From positions 13,175,537 to 13,239,536 of the forward strand of contig CP093829.1 in the NCBI GenBank assembly GCA_033063855.1: 64,000 nucleotides of DNA, written 5' to 3'. The translations under genes were made by a program, and so were the position numbers. The notes under the pieces were generated by a model. It had not been told where the DNA came from. It was given only the letters and a program-made list of their open reading frames with translations, and did not search any database. How positions within the stretch are numbered: position 1 is the stretch's first letter; every line of letters starts with the position of its first letter. Of this stretch, positions 1 to 11,900 are shown piece by piece. This DNA is from Smittia aterrima. Taxonomy: Eukaryota > Arthropoda > Insecta > Diptera > Chironomidae.

Positions 1-249
1 TTTTCTCTAAACGCATGAAAGCACTGAAAGGGAAATCCGTAAAGTAAGTAACAAATTTTTGAATGCTTGGAAGACAATTCAATTACCAGCTGCTATGGTG
101 AAACGAACGTAATCTACCAAATTTCTTACATCGATTTTCCTCCTTCAAGCTTTTCGAGGACGGAAATCTATCATCAACAGCCTCAAGATAATCTGTTACA
201 TTTTCTGTTCTAAATCCTTAGCTTCAATCTGTGATAATCCTTGAATTGT
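1..249 (-). CDS. possible internal exons of an unidentified coiled-coil protein, cut by the left edge
   Basis: This is a tentative model. On the minus strand a good acceptor (pyrimidine tract then CAG) precedes position 249. From 249 to 200 one frame is open and reads TIQGLSQIEAKDLEQK plus two bases, followed by a GTAACA donor. Another good acceptor (TTTCCCTTTCAG) opens an exon at 23 that keeps the frame across the junction (I-AFMRLEK) to the window edge. The result looks like a heptad-type helix. No upstream exon could be placed with confidence: the frame at about 415-300 that reads EFASIDALLRRRPRLRIL is open but does not join cleanly. The pieces are short enough to be chance. I do not recognise a family. 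Confidence 0.2.
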
Positions 250-2711
250 CTGAATGACAAGAAGGAAAGCTTTAAAGTTTGAAATCATTTCTTTTTTTTA
301 TTTATAAAAAATCAGTTGTTTTGCAATCAGAGTCCAATCATTACCGACTTTGCTGAGAGTCATTAAAATCCTAAGCCTCGGGCGACGACGCAAAAGAGCA
401 TCAATAGAAGCAAACTCACTAAGGAGAACAAAGTGTAAGCAAATATTTAAAGGAAACTCTTTCTGTTCTTCCGATTTTCTGTTTTCACGTTCGAGTTAAA
501 AAGCCGTTTGCGGATTTCTATTTGCTTTACTTTCACTTAGGGTTTGTAAAACTTCAATGTTTCAACATCGTTGGCGTCTGAATATTTTTGTATTTCTCTC
601 GTTTCCATCTCAAAGTGTTTTCTCACCATTCTTCGCCTAAATGTGTCATAGAAAATCGATTTCAATAAAATAAATATTTTTCCGATACGCCCTCCTCCTG
701 TCGCTCACTCTTTCAGTCATTTCAGACAATTCTCTTGGAAAATCTGATTCATATTTAGAAGGCAAATAATTAACTGTTTGTAGTTAATTTAGCAAGGTGT
801 TTTGTTTCCTTCGAATAACTCCTTAAAGTTTATCTTAATTTTCAATAAATCAATCAATTGCAGCATTCAATGTGTCCAGAAAATGGTTTATACCTACAAA
901 GTAACAGCTTTGAACAAAAAGTTCTGGTTTTCATTGAAAACTTATTTAATTTAAAGAAGATTTATCGATTGAAGTTGTTGTGGAAAAATTTGATTGTTAA
1001 AGAAAGTTTTGAAAAGCTTGTTGCGGTTACATCAAGGAATGAAAATGGATTTCAACAAAGTCAAAGAAAACGAGTTGGAGAGTTTTATTTGAAAAGTAAA
1101 CTTTGTATGTGAACGAACGAATCCTTTTGAATAAATCGATCTTTCAGCTAAGATTGAAATGAAAAATTTCGCTATGACACCCACCGCGTTTTTATCGTGA
1201 TAAACTGTCTGAGTAAACGGTTATAGACGAAACAATCGCGTATTTTATGGCTCTGCCACCTACAAATTCGCAGCACTAGAGTCCCTCGATTTTTGCCGAG
1301 CCTTCTTTCTTTGTTCAACAAATTCCAACACGAACATTACACGATTGGAATTTTTCCCTGCATTCGCGTTTTGTTCAAATCGAAAAAAAATGTTTTATGG
1401 ATTTCAATTCCTTTTTGCTACGTAACATTTGCGTTGCGACTCATCGGCAGGAAGAAGAGTCGGGAACATTTAAATATTTATGCAAAGTGGGCCCTCATCT
1501 CGACGAGGGTCGGATCAGAGAACAGTTTTCATTTTCTATAAAAATCTTCGATTTTTAGCGAGGCTTGTAAACGCGTCTGAATAAATAATAAAGTCGAAAC
1601 AGACCTAATTGATATTTTAAGCTTCTATGTTCGCAAGCAAGCAGATTTGTCACGAGCAAATCCGATTACAAAGTAGAGGTTGTTCGTTAGGGATCGTGAC
1701 AAGTGTCTCAAAGATCTAAAAGTGTCTCTTGAATTATTCATTTATTTAAAAAAAGGTTCAAGTCGATACTTTTCCTATTAAAACATTTCATCACATTTAA
1801 AATGCAAACCCAAGAATTCCTCTTATTTCGAAATTCCGAACAAATGTTCCCGATGAAAAATGAGAATTTTATAAGAAAGTTCGGAAGAGAAAGTTTTCAT
1901 TTCCGACTAGAGTTGTCAAAAACATTTGAGTTATCACTTTTTGGGATGAGCTATCGTTCAATTTAGGAGCTTTTCAAATCAATGGAGAAATTTTACTGCT
2001 TCAGCTCTCAAAGGAAATTAAATTATTAAATACTCTAAAATTGTTATTTGATCAAAAGCTATCTCACCTAATTAAAAAGTTGCAATTGATGACAACATCG
2101 CACTTAACAAACTTATTTGAATTTTTATCTTTGCATTTCATTCGAAAAATTATTGAGTCACTGTATATATTTTCTTCTTTGCTCGCTCAAATTAATTTTC
2201 GCATTGCGGTGACTTATTTTCGTGACGAGCTTTTTACATATCTTATTTCGGAATTCTTTTTTAAATCACATTCTTTGGCTTCACTAAAAACTTCACTACA
2301 AACTTGCTTTTAAAATCATTTCACGAAATAAATGCGTGAGTGAACTGATCAGTTTGAATGCACGCGAGAAAATGAATCGAAAGGATGAAAAAGCCTGGAA
2401 AAGTTCAAATCGCGAGGAAAATCTCCAACACATAGAAAGATTTTCTGTTTTCTCTATATCGATTTTCAAAGTTTCCTTTTTTACACGAAAACAGCTGTTT
2501 GACTGGAAGCTTTTCCTTCCAATTGAAACTTCGTCTGTAGCTTTCCCATCTCTCTCATTTTGCCAACTATTTCGAAATTGTTCTCTGTTTACGATAGTCA
2601 CGCGGAAGTAAAGACACGTTCTGCTGTGAAACACGAAATTCTCTTGAAAATTGTCTGAGGTTCTGTAACTAGAGAAAAAGAATAACTTTTATAGATTTTC
2701 CAAATTGATTT
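250..2711. other. no supported gene
   Basis: About 2.5 kb of AT-rich sequence. The open frames here are 82-112 codons at most, lack splice-linked extensions and have no recognisable domain. The stretch just left of 2712 is expected to hold the 3' end of NUP42. Nothing else is seen. Confidence 0.5.
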
Positions 2712-2717
2712 TTTATT
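2712..2717 (-). terminator. poly(A) signal of NUP42
   Basis: AATAAA on the minus strand, about 25-30 bp past the NUP42 stop codon at 2742-2744. Confidence 0.5.
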
Positions 2718-2741
2718 TTTAAGTAGAAACTTAGTAATCAA

Positions 2742-4092
2742 CTAGATGCAGAATTGCTTTGGCGGTGGTTTAAGCGGAATCCGCCCGATTTGAAACGTAT
2801 CAGCTTGGAAAGCTTGAATTTCTTCTTGTGTAAGCTCTTCGAGCTTCGAGTAGGCGTTTTCATCAACTGTAGGAGGTTGAGTTTGAAAAGGGTTTCCACC
2901 AAACGATGGTGCTGAAGCTGTTGGTTGCTGTATTTGAAAGATTGAGCCTGACGGAGCTGGTAGCGTTTGTTGTTGTTGTTGAATGTTGAAAGTGTTTTGA
3001 GACTGAGCAAAGATATTTCCTGAGTTCTGCTGTGGAACCTCTGCTTGAGGTTGAAAACCACCAAAAATATTTGGTGCTGGTTGCGAAAAAGTTGAAACAG
3101 GCGCAGGTTGAACTGAACCGAAAATTCCTGAAGCTTGAGCGGGATTTTGTGATTGACTGAATATTGAAGGAGCGAACATTGAAGTGCCTTGCTGCTGTTG
3201 TGGTTGCTGCTGTTGTTGATTGGGTTGAGGAATAGCTGATGCAAAAATTGAAGTGGGTGCACCAAACACCGACTGACCTCCGAATACCGAGGCTGATGGT
3301 TGCAGTTGCTGCGTTTCCACTTGAGTTGAACCGAAAATAGATTTATGTTGCGTTGGTTGTTGTGGTTGTGATGATCCAAATATTGAGGTTTGAGGGGTTA
3401 CTTGTGTCTGCTGGCTCATACTGAAGTTTGATGCTACTGTCGGTTGCTCTTTTGGCCCACCAAAGATTGATGAGCTATTTGAGGATTGGAAGGGATTGTT
3501 AGGAACTGAACTGCCGAATATATTCGTGTTCATTGCTGATGGATTCTGCTGCTGCATTTGTTGTGATCCTCCAAAGACACTTCCCATTTGAAAGGGATTT
3601 TGTTGCTGCTGCGCTTGAATCGGCGCGGTGTTCGATAGAGCAAAAACATTTGAAGTCGTGGTTGGTTTTTTGGGCTCTTGAACGGACTGATTGTAAATAT
3701 TAGCGACCAGTTGAATTGTATCAGGAGTCGCCAATTTGAGATGGTTTAACTTTGCTAATGAATCTCCATACTGAGCTACCAATTCATTTATATGCTGCTG
3801 GACAGTTCCGTTTTTATTCGCTTCCAAAAAATCTATCCGAACTTCTTCAAATGAGCGGTCCAAAATGCCGGGAATCACTGCGCTTTCTTTGAAAGGTCCG
3901 AAGCATGAAATAAGCCATTGTTTGCCGTTAACCGCTGCATCAACTTCGTTTTTCAGCAATGCTCTGTAAAAAATATTAAGTTATTTGTTGAAATCTTCTT
4001 ACACTTTTCACTTACTTGAAATCGATGTGATCGTTCATGCATTTGCTGCCAAAGCGGCAGTTGCCATTGGCAAAGAAATTGCATAGAACCAT
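2742..4092 (-). CDS. Nup42: nucleoporin NUP42 (NUPL2-like), CCCH finger plus FG repeats
   Basis: A cytoplasmic-face nuclear pore protein. In its family it binds Gle1 and helps the helicase DDX19/Dbp5 release exported mRNA. Exons are complement(2742..3963, 4016..4092), with a 52-bp intron (GTAAG...TTTACAG) whose junction falls inside codon 26; the product is about 432 aa. Exon 1 holds a perfect CCCH zinc finger, C4-x7-C12-x5-C18-x3-H22, starting MVLCNFFANGNC. The first third of exon 2 is helical. The middle is Gln/Ser/Pro-rich with about ten FG units of the type SIFG, SVFG and NIFG. The last 35 residues (from YSKLEELTQEE to IGRIPLKPPP) look like the conserved Gle1-binding C-terminus. The start is the first Met, three residues before the first zinc Cys. 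The gene is head-to-head with CDK10. Confidence 0.88.
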
Positions 4093-4214
4093 TATTACGA
4101 ACGAAATGAGTTCTTTTGTGTTGTCGATTTTATAAATTTGTTATGATCGAGGGGCAGATAACTAGGACCAAATCAAAAGTAGAAAATATTCCTAAACTTT
4201 TTAAATAACTAAAA
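4093..4214. promoter_or_regulatory. shared promoter region of NUP42 and CDK10
   Basis: Only 122 bp separate two divergent start codons, so both 5' UTRs and the core promoter(s) must lie here unless there are unseen upstream exons. A TTTATAAATT run sits near 4129. No other promoter motif is claimed. Confidence 0.6.
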
Positions 4215-5410
4215 ATGGGAGACTGGAGTGAGCCAATTCGAAAAAAAGGTTTTATTCTGAATTTTCAAACGGGAAAGCTTCAAGAAACTCATGATAGAAA
4301 CATTGTAAGTATCTTGTTTAAAATTTGACCTTTTAAAAAAATAATTCTTTTAAGAAAACTCCATGTCGATCAGTCGAAGAATACGAGAAACTGAATATGC
4401 TTGGACAAGGAACTTATGGAGTTGTTTATCGGGTCAGAGACAAGAGATCAAAGAAGGAATATGCTCTGAAGAAAGTAAAGGTGGATCGAGATCTATTTCG
4501 CGATGGATTCCCTGTGGCTTGTGCTAGGGAGATTTCGATTTTAAAGTCATGTAATCATGACAACATTGTTCATTTGAAGGAAGTTGTAGTAGGAGAGCAA
4601 CTTGAGAAGATCTATCTCGTTATGGAGTATGCCGAACAAGATCTTGCATCGTTGCTTGATAATCTTGAAAAACCATTTACGGAATCCGAAGTTAAATGTA
4701 TCATTATTCAATTACTTCAAGGACTTGAGTATCTACATTCAAGATTTATTATTCATCGTGATATAAAAGTTAGTAATCTGCTTCTCACTGATACTGGCTG
4801 CTTGAAAATTGCAGATTTTGGTCTCGCGAGAACTTTTAGTGTTCCGTCAAAATCAATGACACCTGGATTAGTGACGCTTTGGTATAGACCACCTGAACTT
4901 CTGCTTGGCTCAACAGATCAAACAACAGCAATCGATATGTGGGCAGTTGGATGCATACTTGGAGAATTACTTGCACACAAGCCACTTCTACCAGGCACAA
5001 GCGAAATATCACAAATTGATCTTATTGTTGATTTGCTTGGAACGCCTAGTGAGAGCATCTGGCCAGGATTCAAACAGCTTCCAGCTTGCAAGAACTTCAC
5101 ATTACGACATCAACCATACAACAATCTTAAAACAAAGTTCCCGTGGTTGTCGCAAGTCGGATTGAGATTACTTAACTTTCTTTTTATGTTTGATCCTCAA
5201 AAGCGTGCCACAGCAACTGAATGTTTGCAGTCGAGTTATTTCAAAGAAGCTCCTTTACCTCTTGACCCTAAACTAATGCCAAGCTTTCCACAACACAGAA
5301 ACTTGAAAGCTTCTTCGTCAAAAGTTGATCCCTTCGCTGTTAAAGCTACAGAAAGGAGTTCAATTTCTGATATCCTTGGAAATGTTCTTAAGAGGAAACG
5401 ATATGATTAG
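4215..5410 (+). CDS. Cdk10: cyclin-dependent kinase 10
   Basis: A Ser/Thr kinase of the CDK10 family, which pairs with cyclin M in vertebrates. Exons are 4215..4304 and 4355..5410, joined in phase 0 (donor GTAAGT; acceptor TTCTTTTAAG); the product is 381 aa. The start was chosen because exon 1 plus KTPCRSVEEYEKLN gives the CDK10-specific leader (human CRSVKEFEKLN) just before the Gly loop GQGTYGVVY. Other marks are the ATP lysine K69 (YALKKV), the PSTAIRE-position helix FPVACAREI, HRD with catalytic D166 in HRDIKVSNLLL, DFG D184, and the T-loop and P+1 segment TPGLVTLWYRPPE. All catalytic residues are present. The tail PHHRN-like block (SFPQHRNLKA) and a basic C-terminus (KRKRYD) also fit CDK10. 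The stop is 49 bp from the convergent mRpL42 stop. Confidence 0.95.
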
Positions 5411-5419
5411 TTTTCTAGT

Positions 5420-5429
5420 TTTATTTATT
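5420..5429 (-). terminator. poly(A) signals of mRpL42 (two overlapping)
   Basis: AATAAA occurs twice on the minus strand (5420-5425 and 5424-5429), about 30-40 bp past the mRpL42 stop. Cleavage further left would fall at or inside the end of the CDK10 coding region. Confidence 0.5.
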
Positions 5430-5442
5430 CATAATAAGCTAC

Positions 5443-5448
5443 AATAAA
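5443..5448 (+). terminator. poly(A) signal of CDK10
   Basis: AATAAA, 33 bp past the CDK10 stop and 12 bp before the mRpL42 stop codon on the other strand. CDK10 transcripts probably end antisense to the last codons of mRpL42. Confidence 0.6.
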
Positions 5449-5459
5449 ATGAAGAAAAT

Positions 5460-5861
5460 CTAAAGATATTTTCTATCCATTGGTGTTTTCTTGTAGTTCA
5501 TCTTCTTGTCTCTTGCTCGTGGAAACCAGCGATGCTTAGTAGTTGAAGTAATTTTTGCTAATTCGTCTCGTGAGAATTCGGGTCTTCTGAGTTTCCAAGC
5601 AGTTTGTGCTGATTCAACTGCTTGCTCTTTCAGCAGAGTTTGGTTCTTTTGTTCAATTTTCGTGGGAAGCGGCTTGGAGAACTCATATGGAAATTCTTTC
5701 TTTGGATGCCATGCGAAAAATGCTGTCCGATCTTCAGATTCCGCAATTGCATCAACGAGAGCTCGGTTCTTTGCACAGTTTTCAGCAGGAAACACTTTGA
5801 ATCTTGTAAGAGCTTGGCTTGAAAACGAAATTAATCGTCGACTGTGAAATAATGAAAACAT
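5460..5861 (-). CDS. mRpL42: mitochondrial large ribosomal subunit protein mL42
   Basis: An intronless gene for a protein of the mitochondrial ribosome. From the Met at 5861 it is 133 aa, close to the family's usual 120-142 aa. The N-terminus MFSLFHSRRLISFSSQALTRF is Arg/Ser-rich without acids, as in a mitochondrial targeting peptide. Family marks are the WHP...PYE...KPLP block (FAWHPKKEFPYEFSKPLP) and the C-terminal TTKHRWFPRARDKK. An in-frame Met at 5888 would add nine residues (MRVYKYTAA). I prefer the inner start because it begins the targeting peptide and leaves more room for a 5' UTR. The gene is convergent with CDK10 and divergent from ELYS. Confidence 0.9.
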   Translation of the reverse strand: MFSLFHSRRLISFSSQALTRFKVFPAENCAKNRALVDAIAESEDRTAFFAWHPKKEFPYEFSKPLPTKIEQKNQTLLKEQAVESAQTAWKLRRPEFSRDELAKITSTTKHRWFPRARDKKMNYKKTPMDRKYL

Positions 5862-5943
5862 TGCGGCAGTATACTTGTATACCCTCAAAAAACTGCAAAG
5901 CGAACAAACTACGTTTCCAATCCGAATTATTAAAATTATTGAA
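5862..5943. promoter_or_regulatory. shared promoter region of mRpL42 and ELYS
   Basis: Only 82 bp lie between the divergent start codons. It contains two copies of the self-complementary hexamer GTATAC two bases apart (5869-5874 and 5877-5882). Whether that pair is functional is unknown. Confidence 0.5.
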
Positions 5944-8900
5944 ATGGATTCGGAAAAATTGCAACTGAGTGTAATTAATACAATTAAGATAAAGAATTTG
6001 ATAAATGAGTCACATTTTGCACAAGGACAAGGTAAAGGTTCAAATTAAGTCAAAGTAATCGGATAATTTCACAAATTTGTGATTTTCTTTGCATTTTAGC
6101 GGGATTTGTAAAAAATGGATCCTTCGCTTGGATTGTTCGCGACTCATCTTTGGAAATATTATCTGTGGAATCAGGAGCTCTTGTCGCTCATTTTAATTTT
6201 GGAAAACACTGCGGGTAAGAATAATTCAAAGACTTTTCTTAAATTAAATACTTTTAGGTTGGATCGAATGCTCAAAGTTTGTTTTGATATTTTCAGAGCA
6301 AACGAAAACTGTTTCATCACTTGTGTAGAGGAAGTCGATTTTTATCCCAATCTATGTATACTTGCTGTAGCTACCGAGTTTACTGGAAATGGGGCAAACG
6401 CTGGAGTACTTAGCATCTTTTGTGTTCATGGCTCAAAAGTTCTCGGTTCGATTGACTTTTGCGAACGAATATCGTCAATTCGTTACATCAGCCAGGCAGC
6501 TTGCGAGAAAAGTGTACTCAAATACTTCAGAGGCAGTGTTGCTGTTGGAACCGACCAAGGAAAGCTTTTTCTTATTGATTTAATGATTCCAGACATTCAC
6601 CGTAAGTCGAAATATTTTAAATGCGCAACAAACGATTTCATGATTATCTTTCAGAGATCTCGATGTCACCAAACTATGACACCGAGCTCTTTCCCTGCGA
6701 GCATATTCTCGCTGACGTTAAGCAGAATCAAATAGCATCAGACCACAAAAGAGTCACAACCCGAAATAAAAAAATGAACGAAAAGTCATATTTTGCGATA
6801 CGACTTGAAGTTTTAAACGACACAGGATCAATCGTGTCAATGCTCTGCATGCCGAATCTCTATATTTTGGCAGTTGGACTAAGTGATGGTCGCTTGGTGC
6901 TGTACAATTTAGCAGATCTACATCCGTTTCATCTCGCTTACCCACCAAATGATCGATCACCCCTCACTCACATGTCGTTCGTTGAACCAGTTGACGATCC
7001 AAAATGCGTGGTGTATATTTGGACCTTTCATTCATCACCAAGTGGAGCAATCGCAGTCATGCACTCATTGATGTTCTCAAGCAAAATCGATCGCATCTGC
7101 GAAGACTTCAAATCATGTAGCGTTCGACTTACAATGCCAATTTTCGTTAAAGACACATTTCCTGTTTGCTGTCGATCGATAATGAGAACGCTAACTCAAG
7201 ATGATGACGACAGCCTCACATTAAATGTTCTTGGATGGACCTCACCAATAACGAATCGAACAAATATCATGGTGTTCGACCTGAATCAATGGTACAAGGA
7301 GGAGATGCCGAGTGTAGGAGATTGGAGAAAACCATTGAAATACGTCGCTGTGTATGAGCTTCATGATTGCACAGCGATCGACGTAATATTGAACGAACAT
7401 TCTGTGTTTCCTTTCAATTCCATTCTCCGACCAGAAGAACATTTTTATCCAAACTCTCTGAGCTTTGATGTTTGCGTCCTGGAAAATAATCAATTTTCCA
7501 ACTTTAGATGGTTCGGAATTCAAAACATCGTCTTACAGCAATTTAATGTTATTGGACCCCAGATCATCCTCGAGCCAAGTTATTACTTTAACGAGTTCAT
7601 CAAAGTTGCAATTGTACCACAATTCTCTGATGCTGTATATAGCATTGCAACGCCATTGGTAAGATTGTATTATTCAGATCGTAATTTGTGTACTAACAAA
7701 GCATTATTTCAGGATCAAAAACGAGAATTTTTGTTATCAGTCGCCCTCGAATATAATTTCAACGGTTTCCTACGAAAGTGTGCTAGTGCTTGGGCCGATG
7801 GCAGTTACCTGGGCAAAAACGACTCAATTGGAATTGGATTGTCGACGCTTACTGATTGGATTTGGAGTAGAGCAAGAGCAATCAAAGAAGTCTGTAACTC
7901 ACTATGCAAACCTTTGTTTGACTATTCCGAGCAGCGAATTGATTACGGTACACAGAAACAATTGTCCCAGTGCTGCAAGCAACTGAAAGTTCTTTCGGAC
8001 CTACTCGTTATTATTTTGAAGAGCTATCGTCAGTACATTCCCGATCAAATTTATGAACAACTCAAGGGTCAATCAGAAACAATTAAAATGGCCAGCGACT
8101 ACCAAGAGGTTCTGCAGTGGCTTTTGAATGTGGGACTCTTACCTGAAGGACTTTACGATACAGGTCATCGCGATCATCAGTACGAAGAGGAATTCCTGAT
8201 CGTTCCTTATCCATACAACGTTATCAGATCCAACTATGACGCACAACGCTTGAAGCTTGAGGGAGAATCTATTGATGGGGAAGATTGCAGAACATCCAAG
8301 TTTCTCTTCATCGATGCGTTTATCGAGCAAGAATGCAAGTCAGAGCAATTGCGTGAAATCTGGAGAGGAGTTTATCCACCGAAATCGATTCAAACTTTGC
8401 TAAGAACTCTTCTTGTGCCCAACATTTCCATTCAAAGCAAGCATGTAATCTTCGTTTATCTCTTCATGGATATCACTGATGCTCTAAGTGACAGCGGATA
8501 TACGAGTATCGTAAGAAATCTCATTAAATTCCCTGCTGTATTCAAAATGAATCCAGCGATCATCAAGCGAACACAAGCATTTTGGAATTTGGATAATGGA
8601 AACCTCGACACTGCAGTTGAAGAGTTGATTTCTCCTCTTTCCCATGATAAGCATTTGCCACTCTGGCAACGTGAGTTACTTATCGGAGCTCTTCTGAAAC
8701 AAAATGCAAGCAGTTTAGCACTTAGAGCTCTGCGTTGTCCCGGAAGTCAAATCTCATCCGATTTGGAGATGTTGACGCTGTTAGCGAATAACTTACTAAG
8801 CGAAGCGTTGAAAGTTCAGCGAGCAAGTGGAGATCGAAATTTATTAATGAAACTCTTCGAAAATATTCTTCATTCGTCAAACTACGAGCAACTATTGGAT

Positions 8901-11900
8901 TTAAGTTTAACTGATGAGGAATGTATTGTGCTTGCAAATTATCTGCAACAGTTGAAAGATTCAGGAATGCCTAACCACGTCAACGTTCACTTCGTTTTTC
9001 TTCTTCAACGCGCCAAGTTTCTCGATGCAGCTCATCTTGTTCAATCTCTTGAGCACGATCACAATATGAATTTGGATCCACCGAAGCAAGTGCTCAACGC
9101 TTACTTTGCTACAATGGAATCAACGACGAGACGACTGACAACGATGGTACAGAGAGAAGACGTTCAAGTTCAGGAATCGCCATTACCATTAAGTGTCAGT
9201 CTAATTACTTCGCGATGTAATGCAAAAAACGATATATACCAACGAACCGTTCAGTCGATTAGTGAAGCAGCTTATGAAAACAGTTGTGACAAGCCGTTCA
9301 TTGGATCTCCTAAACTTGGAATCTTTGAGTATAAGCAGCCAACATCGAGCAACCAAGATTTCTCGTTTGCTCTTGAAGTTAACGAGCACGGTAAGCGCAA
9401 AGTCGTGCAGAAGATTGATCAAGTGATCCGAATTGAAGATTTTGAAGCTCCGCGACTTAAGAAACAAAAACTCAATGACTCTGTTGTTAAGTCAAAAAGT
9501 TTCATGGATAAAAGGATTAATTGCTTAACGGTCTTCAAGGAAACAAAGCCCAGTTTTAATTTCTCCATGAAAAGCAACGCAAATTCAATTCTAACATCTC
9601 CTGCTCGCGTTCAAACTTTTGGGAATTTCCTAAGCACTCCTATTGTTCAAAAGAAAACTCCGCCAAGCCAGATTCGCGATAAGTGTCCAGCAACACCTCA
9701 TTCGATTTTGAAGACGAGATCGAACCGTGGAAGTCTATCGCCTGCTCCAAGCCGTTTCAGTGAATTTGGTGATGATAACAAGTCAGTGAAATCTATAACT
9801 TTCGCAGCAATTCCAGACTCGAGAGACACAAGTATGAATGATTCTTCGATGATGGAGGACGAATCATATAATGAACAAATTGATTCATCCGCTGAAGCAT
9901 TTTTTTCACCTGGAAAGTCACCACCATCTACTAGCAACCAAAATCAAATTTATTCTGATGGTCCAAAGGCAAGAAAACCGTTAAGTCGCTCGATAACTCC
10001 AGTTGAAAAAACAGAAACGAGTTCTGAGAATAAGCAAGAAGCTGTTGTCATTGCTGAACCATCGAAACCTTCAGAACTAAACGACACAATCAGCACTAAT
10101 AGCAGCGATGATGAAGAAGAAATCAAAATTCAATCAACTAGCGTTTTAGGCGAGGATTTCGGCGAAATTGACAGTGACTCTGCTAACGAAAGCCTTCCTG
10201 AAAAATCGATATATCAATTCGTTCGCCGCTCGGTTTTGCCTTCAAATTATGCAGACATCAGTGAAAGTTGGGAGGACGGAAAAGATGAACAGATTCAAGG
10301 AGACGATGAGTCAGACGATGAAATGGTTGAGGACGAACAGTTTGAGGAAGTAGAGTTACCTGAACACAGTGATTACGAAGAAAGTAATGAGAAAAAAGAA
10401 GAGTTCGAGTATGGCGATGTCAATTTGGATGATTCAGATGACGATAATGATGATGAAAGCAGTTCAAATCCCTCTGACAGAGTAAAGTCAACCGAAGTTA
10501 TTTGCCTTGATAGTAGTTCGGACGATGACATAAAGAATGTTCCAGTAACGCTGCCCTCGTTTGATAAAGCCGGAAAATCCGAAAAATTGTCTGAAAAAGA
10601 AACAAATGTTATTGAAGACTATAACGAACCACAGGACCAAGACATGTTCTCATTCATTTACGACGACGTCGCCACAGAACAAAATCAAGAGCAATATCAA
10701 GAAGAAGCAATTGAGATTGAGTCTCCGCCATACGAACTTGTTGTTCCTTCAATTATCTCGAACGATGCTATAACATCAACAAGTTTGATTGAAGAACAAC
10801 AAATGATCGTAAATAATGAAATGAAAGTGGAGGAGCCTATTCAGGATGATGCACAAATCATTGAAAATTTGCTGGCTCCGCCAATGAATCTAATGCAAGA
10901 TAAATTTGAAGCAGTCACAAGTCAAGAACAAACACTCGAAATTTTACAAGAAGTAGCTTCTTGTGAGGAAACTGCTTTACCTACTCAAGCTGTAATGATG
11001 GAAGCTACAACAAGCGATCCAGTAGCTCTTGCCATTGAAACGTCGAATAATTCCGGAATGACTGATAACCATGAATATTTTGACACAACCGGAGGAGAGT
11101 TGAATGAAGCAATTTTCGATTCCCAAACATCAATTAAAGAGTCACTTACAGTTACCACTAATCTTTCGATTGAAATGAATGAACCAACAAATGTACTAGA
11201 CCAAGTTCAAATTAGCAAAGACTTTTCGATGGAAACCGCAAAAGAAAGTTTGGATTTAAGTGAAGTGTCACTTGATTCTACTCCAAAAAAAGAAGCCGCT
11301 GATGAAAGAAATAGATCAGCGAAAAATATTTCTGAATCGACTAGCTCCCCATCAAACATTTCGGAAATTTCAAAAAGACAAGCTAGAGGTCAATCTGTAC
11401 CAAATAATCCGTCTACGTCAAAAAGTCGTCGACAGAGAGCCATTACAGAAGAACCAGAAGATCCTGTGAAAAAACTTAGAGCCAAAGCTATGGGAAGAGT
11501 CGAAGATAATTTAACTCCTGTGTCATCACCTGGAGTTTTGACAAGAAGACGATCACAGTTACTTGAAGCAGAAGGAACTCCTGGAACGCCAGAGATTTCT
11601 ACACCGACAAGAAGAAGCACGCGTGCTGTTTCAGCGCCAAGAGGATTGTCAAGAGCTGCTTCAAAAGAGAGTCTTTCAAGTGTCACTGAGATGTCTCCCG
11701 ATGAACCTGGAGGGCTCACAAGGCAACGCTCAAAGCGACTCGCACAAAAAAGAGCAGCAAGTATTGCTGAAGATGATAACGAGGATGAGCCTGTTTTTAA
11801 TAAGAGAAGCACTTCGCGTGCTCCTTCAGTTACAAAAGAACTATCAAGAGCGGCCTCTAAAGAAAGTCTTAAAAGTGTCTCGCAGAAATCTCCTGAAGAG

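Noticed and set aside
2738..3379. 213-codon minus-strand frame overlapping NUP42
   Set aside because: It is a shadow of the NUP42 repeat region in another frame; its His/Asn/Leu-rich composition comes from the Gln/FG repeats.
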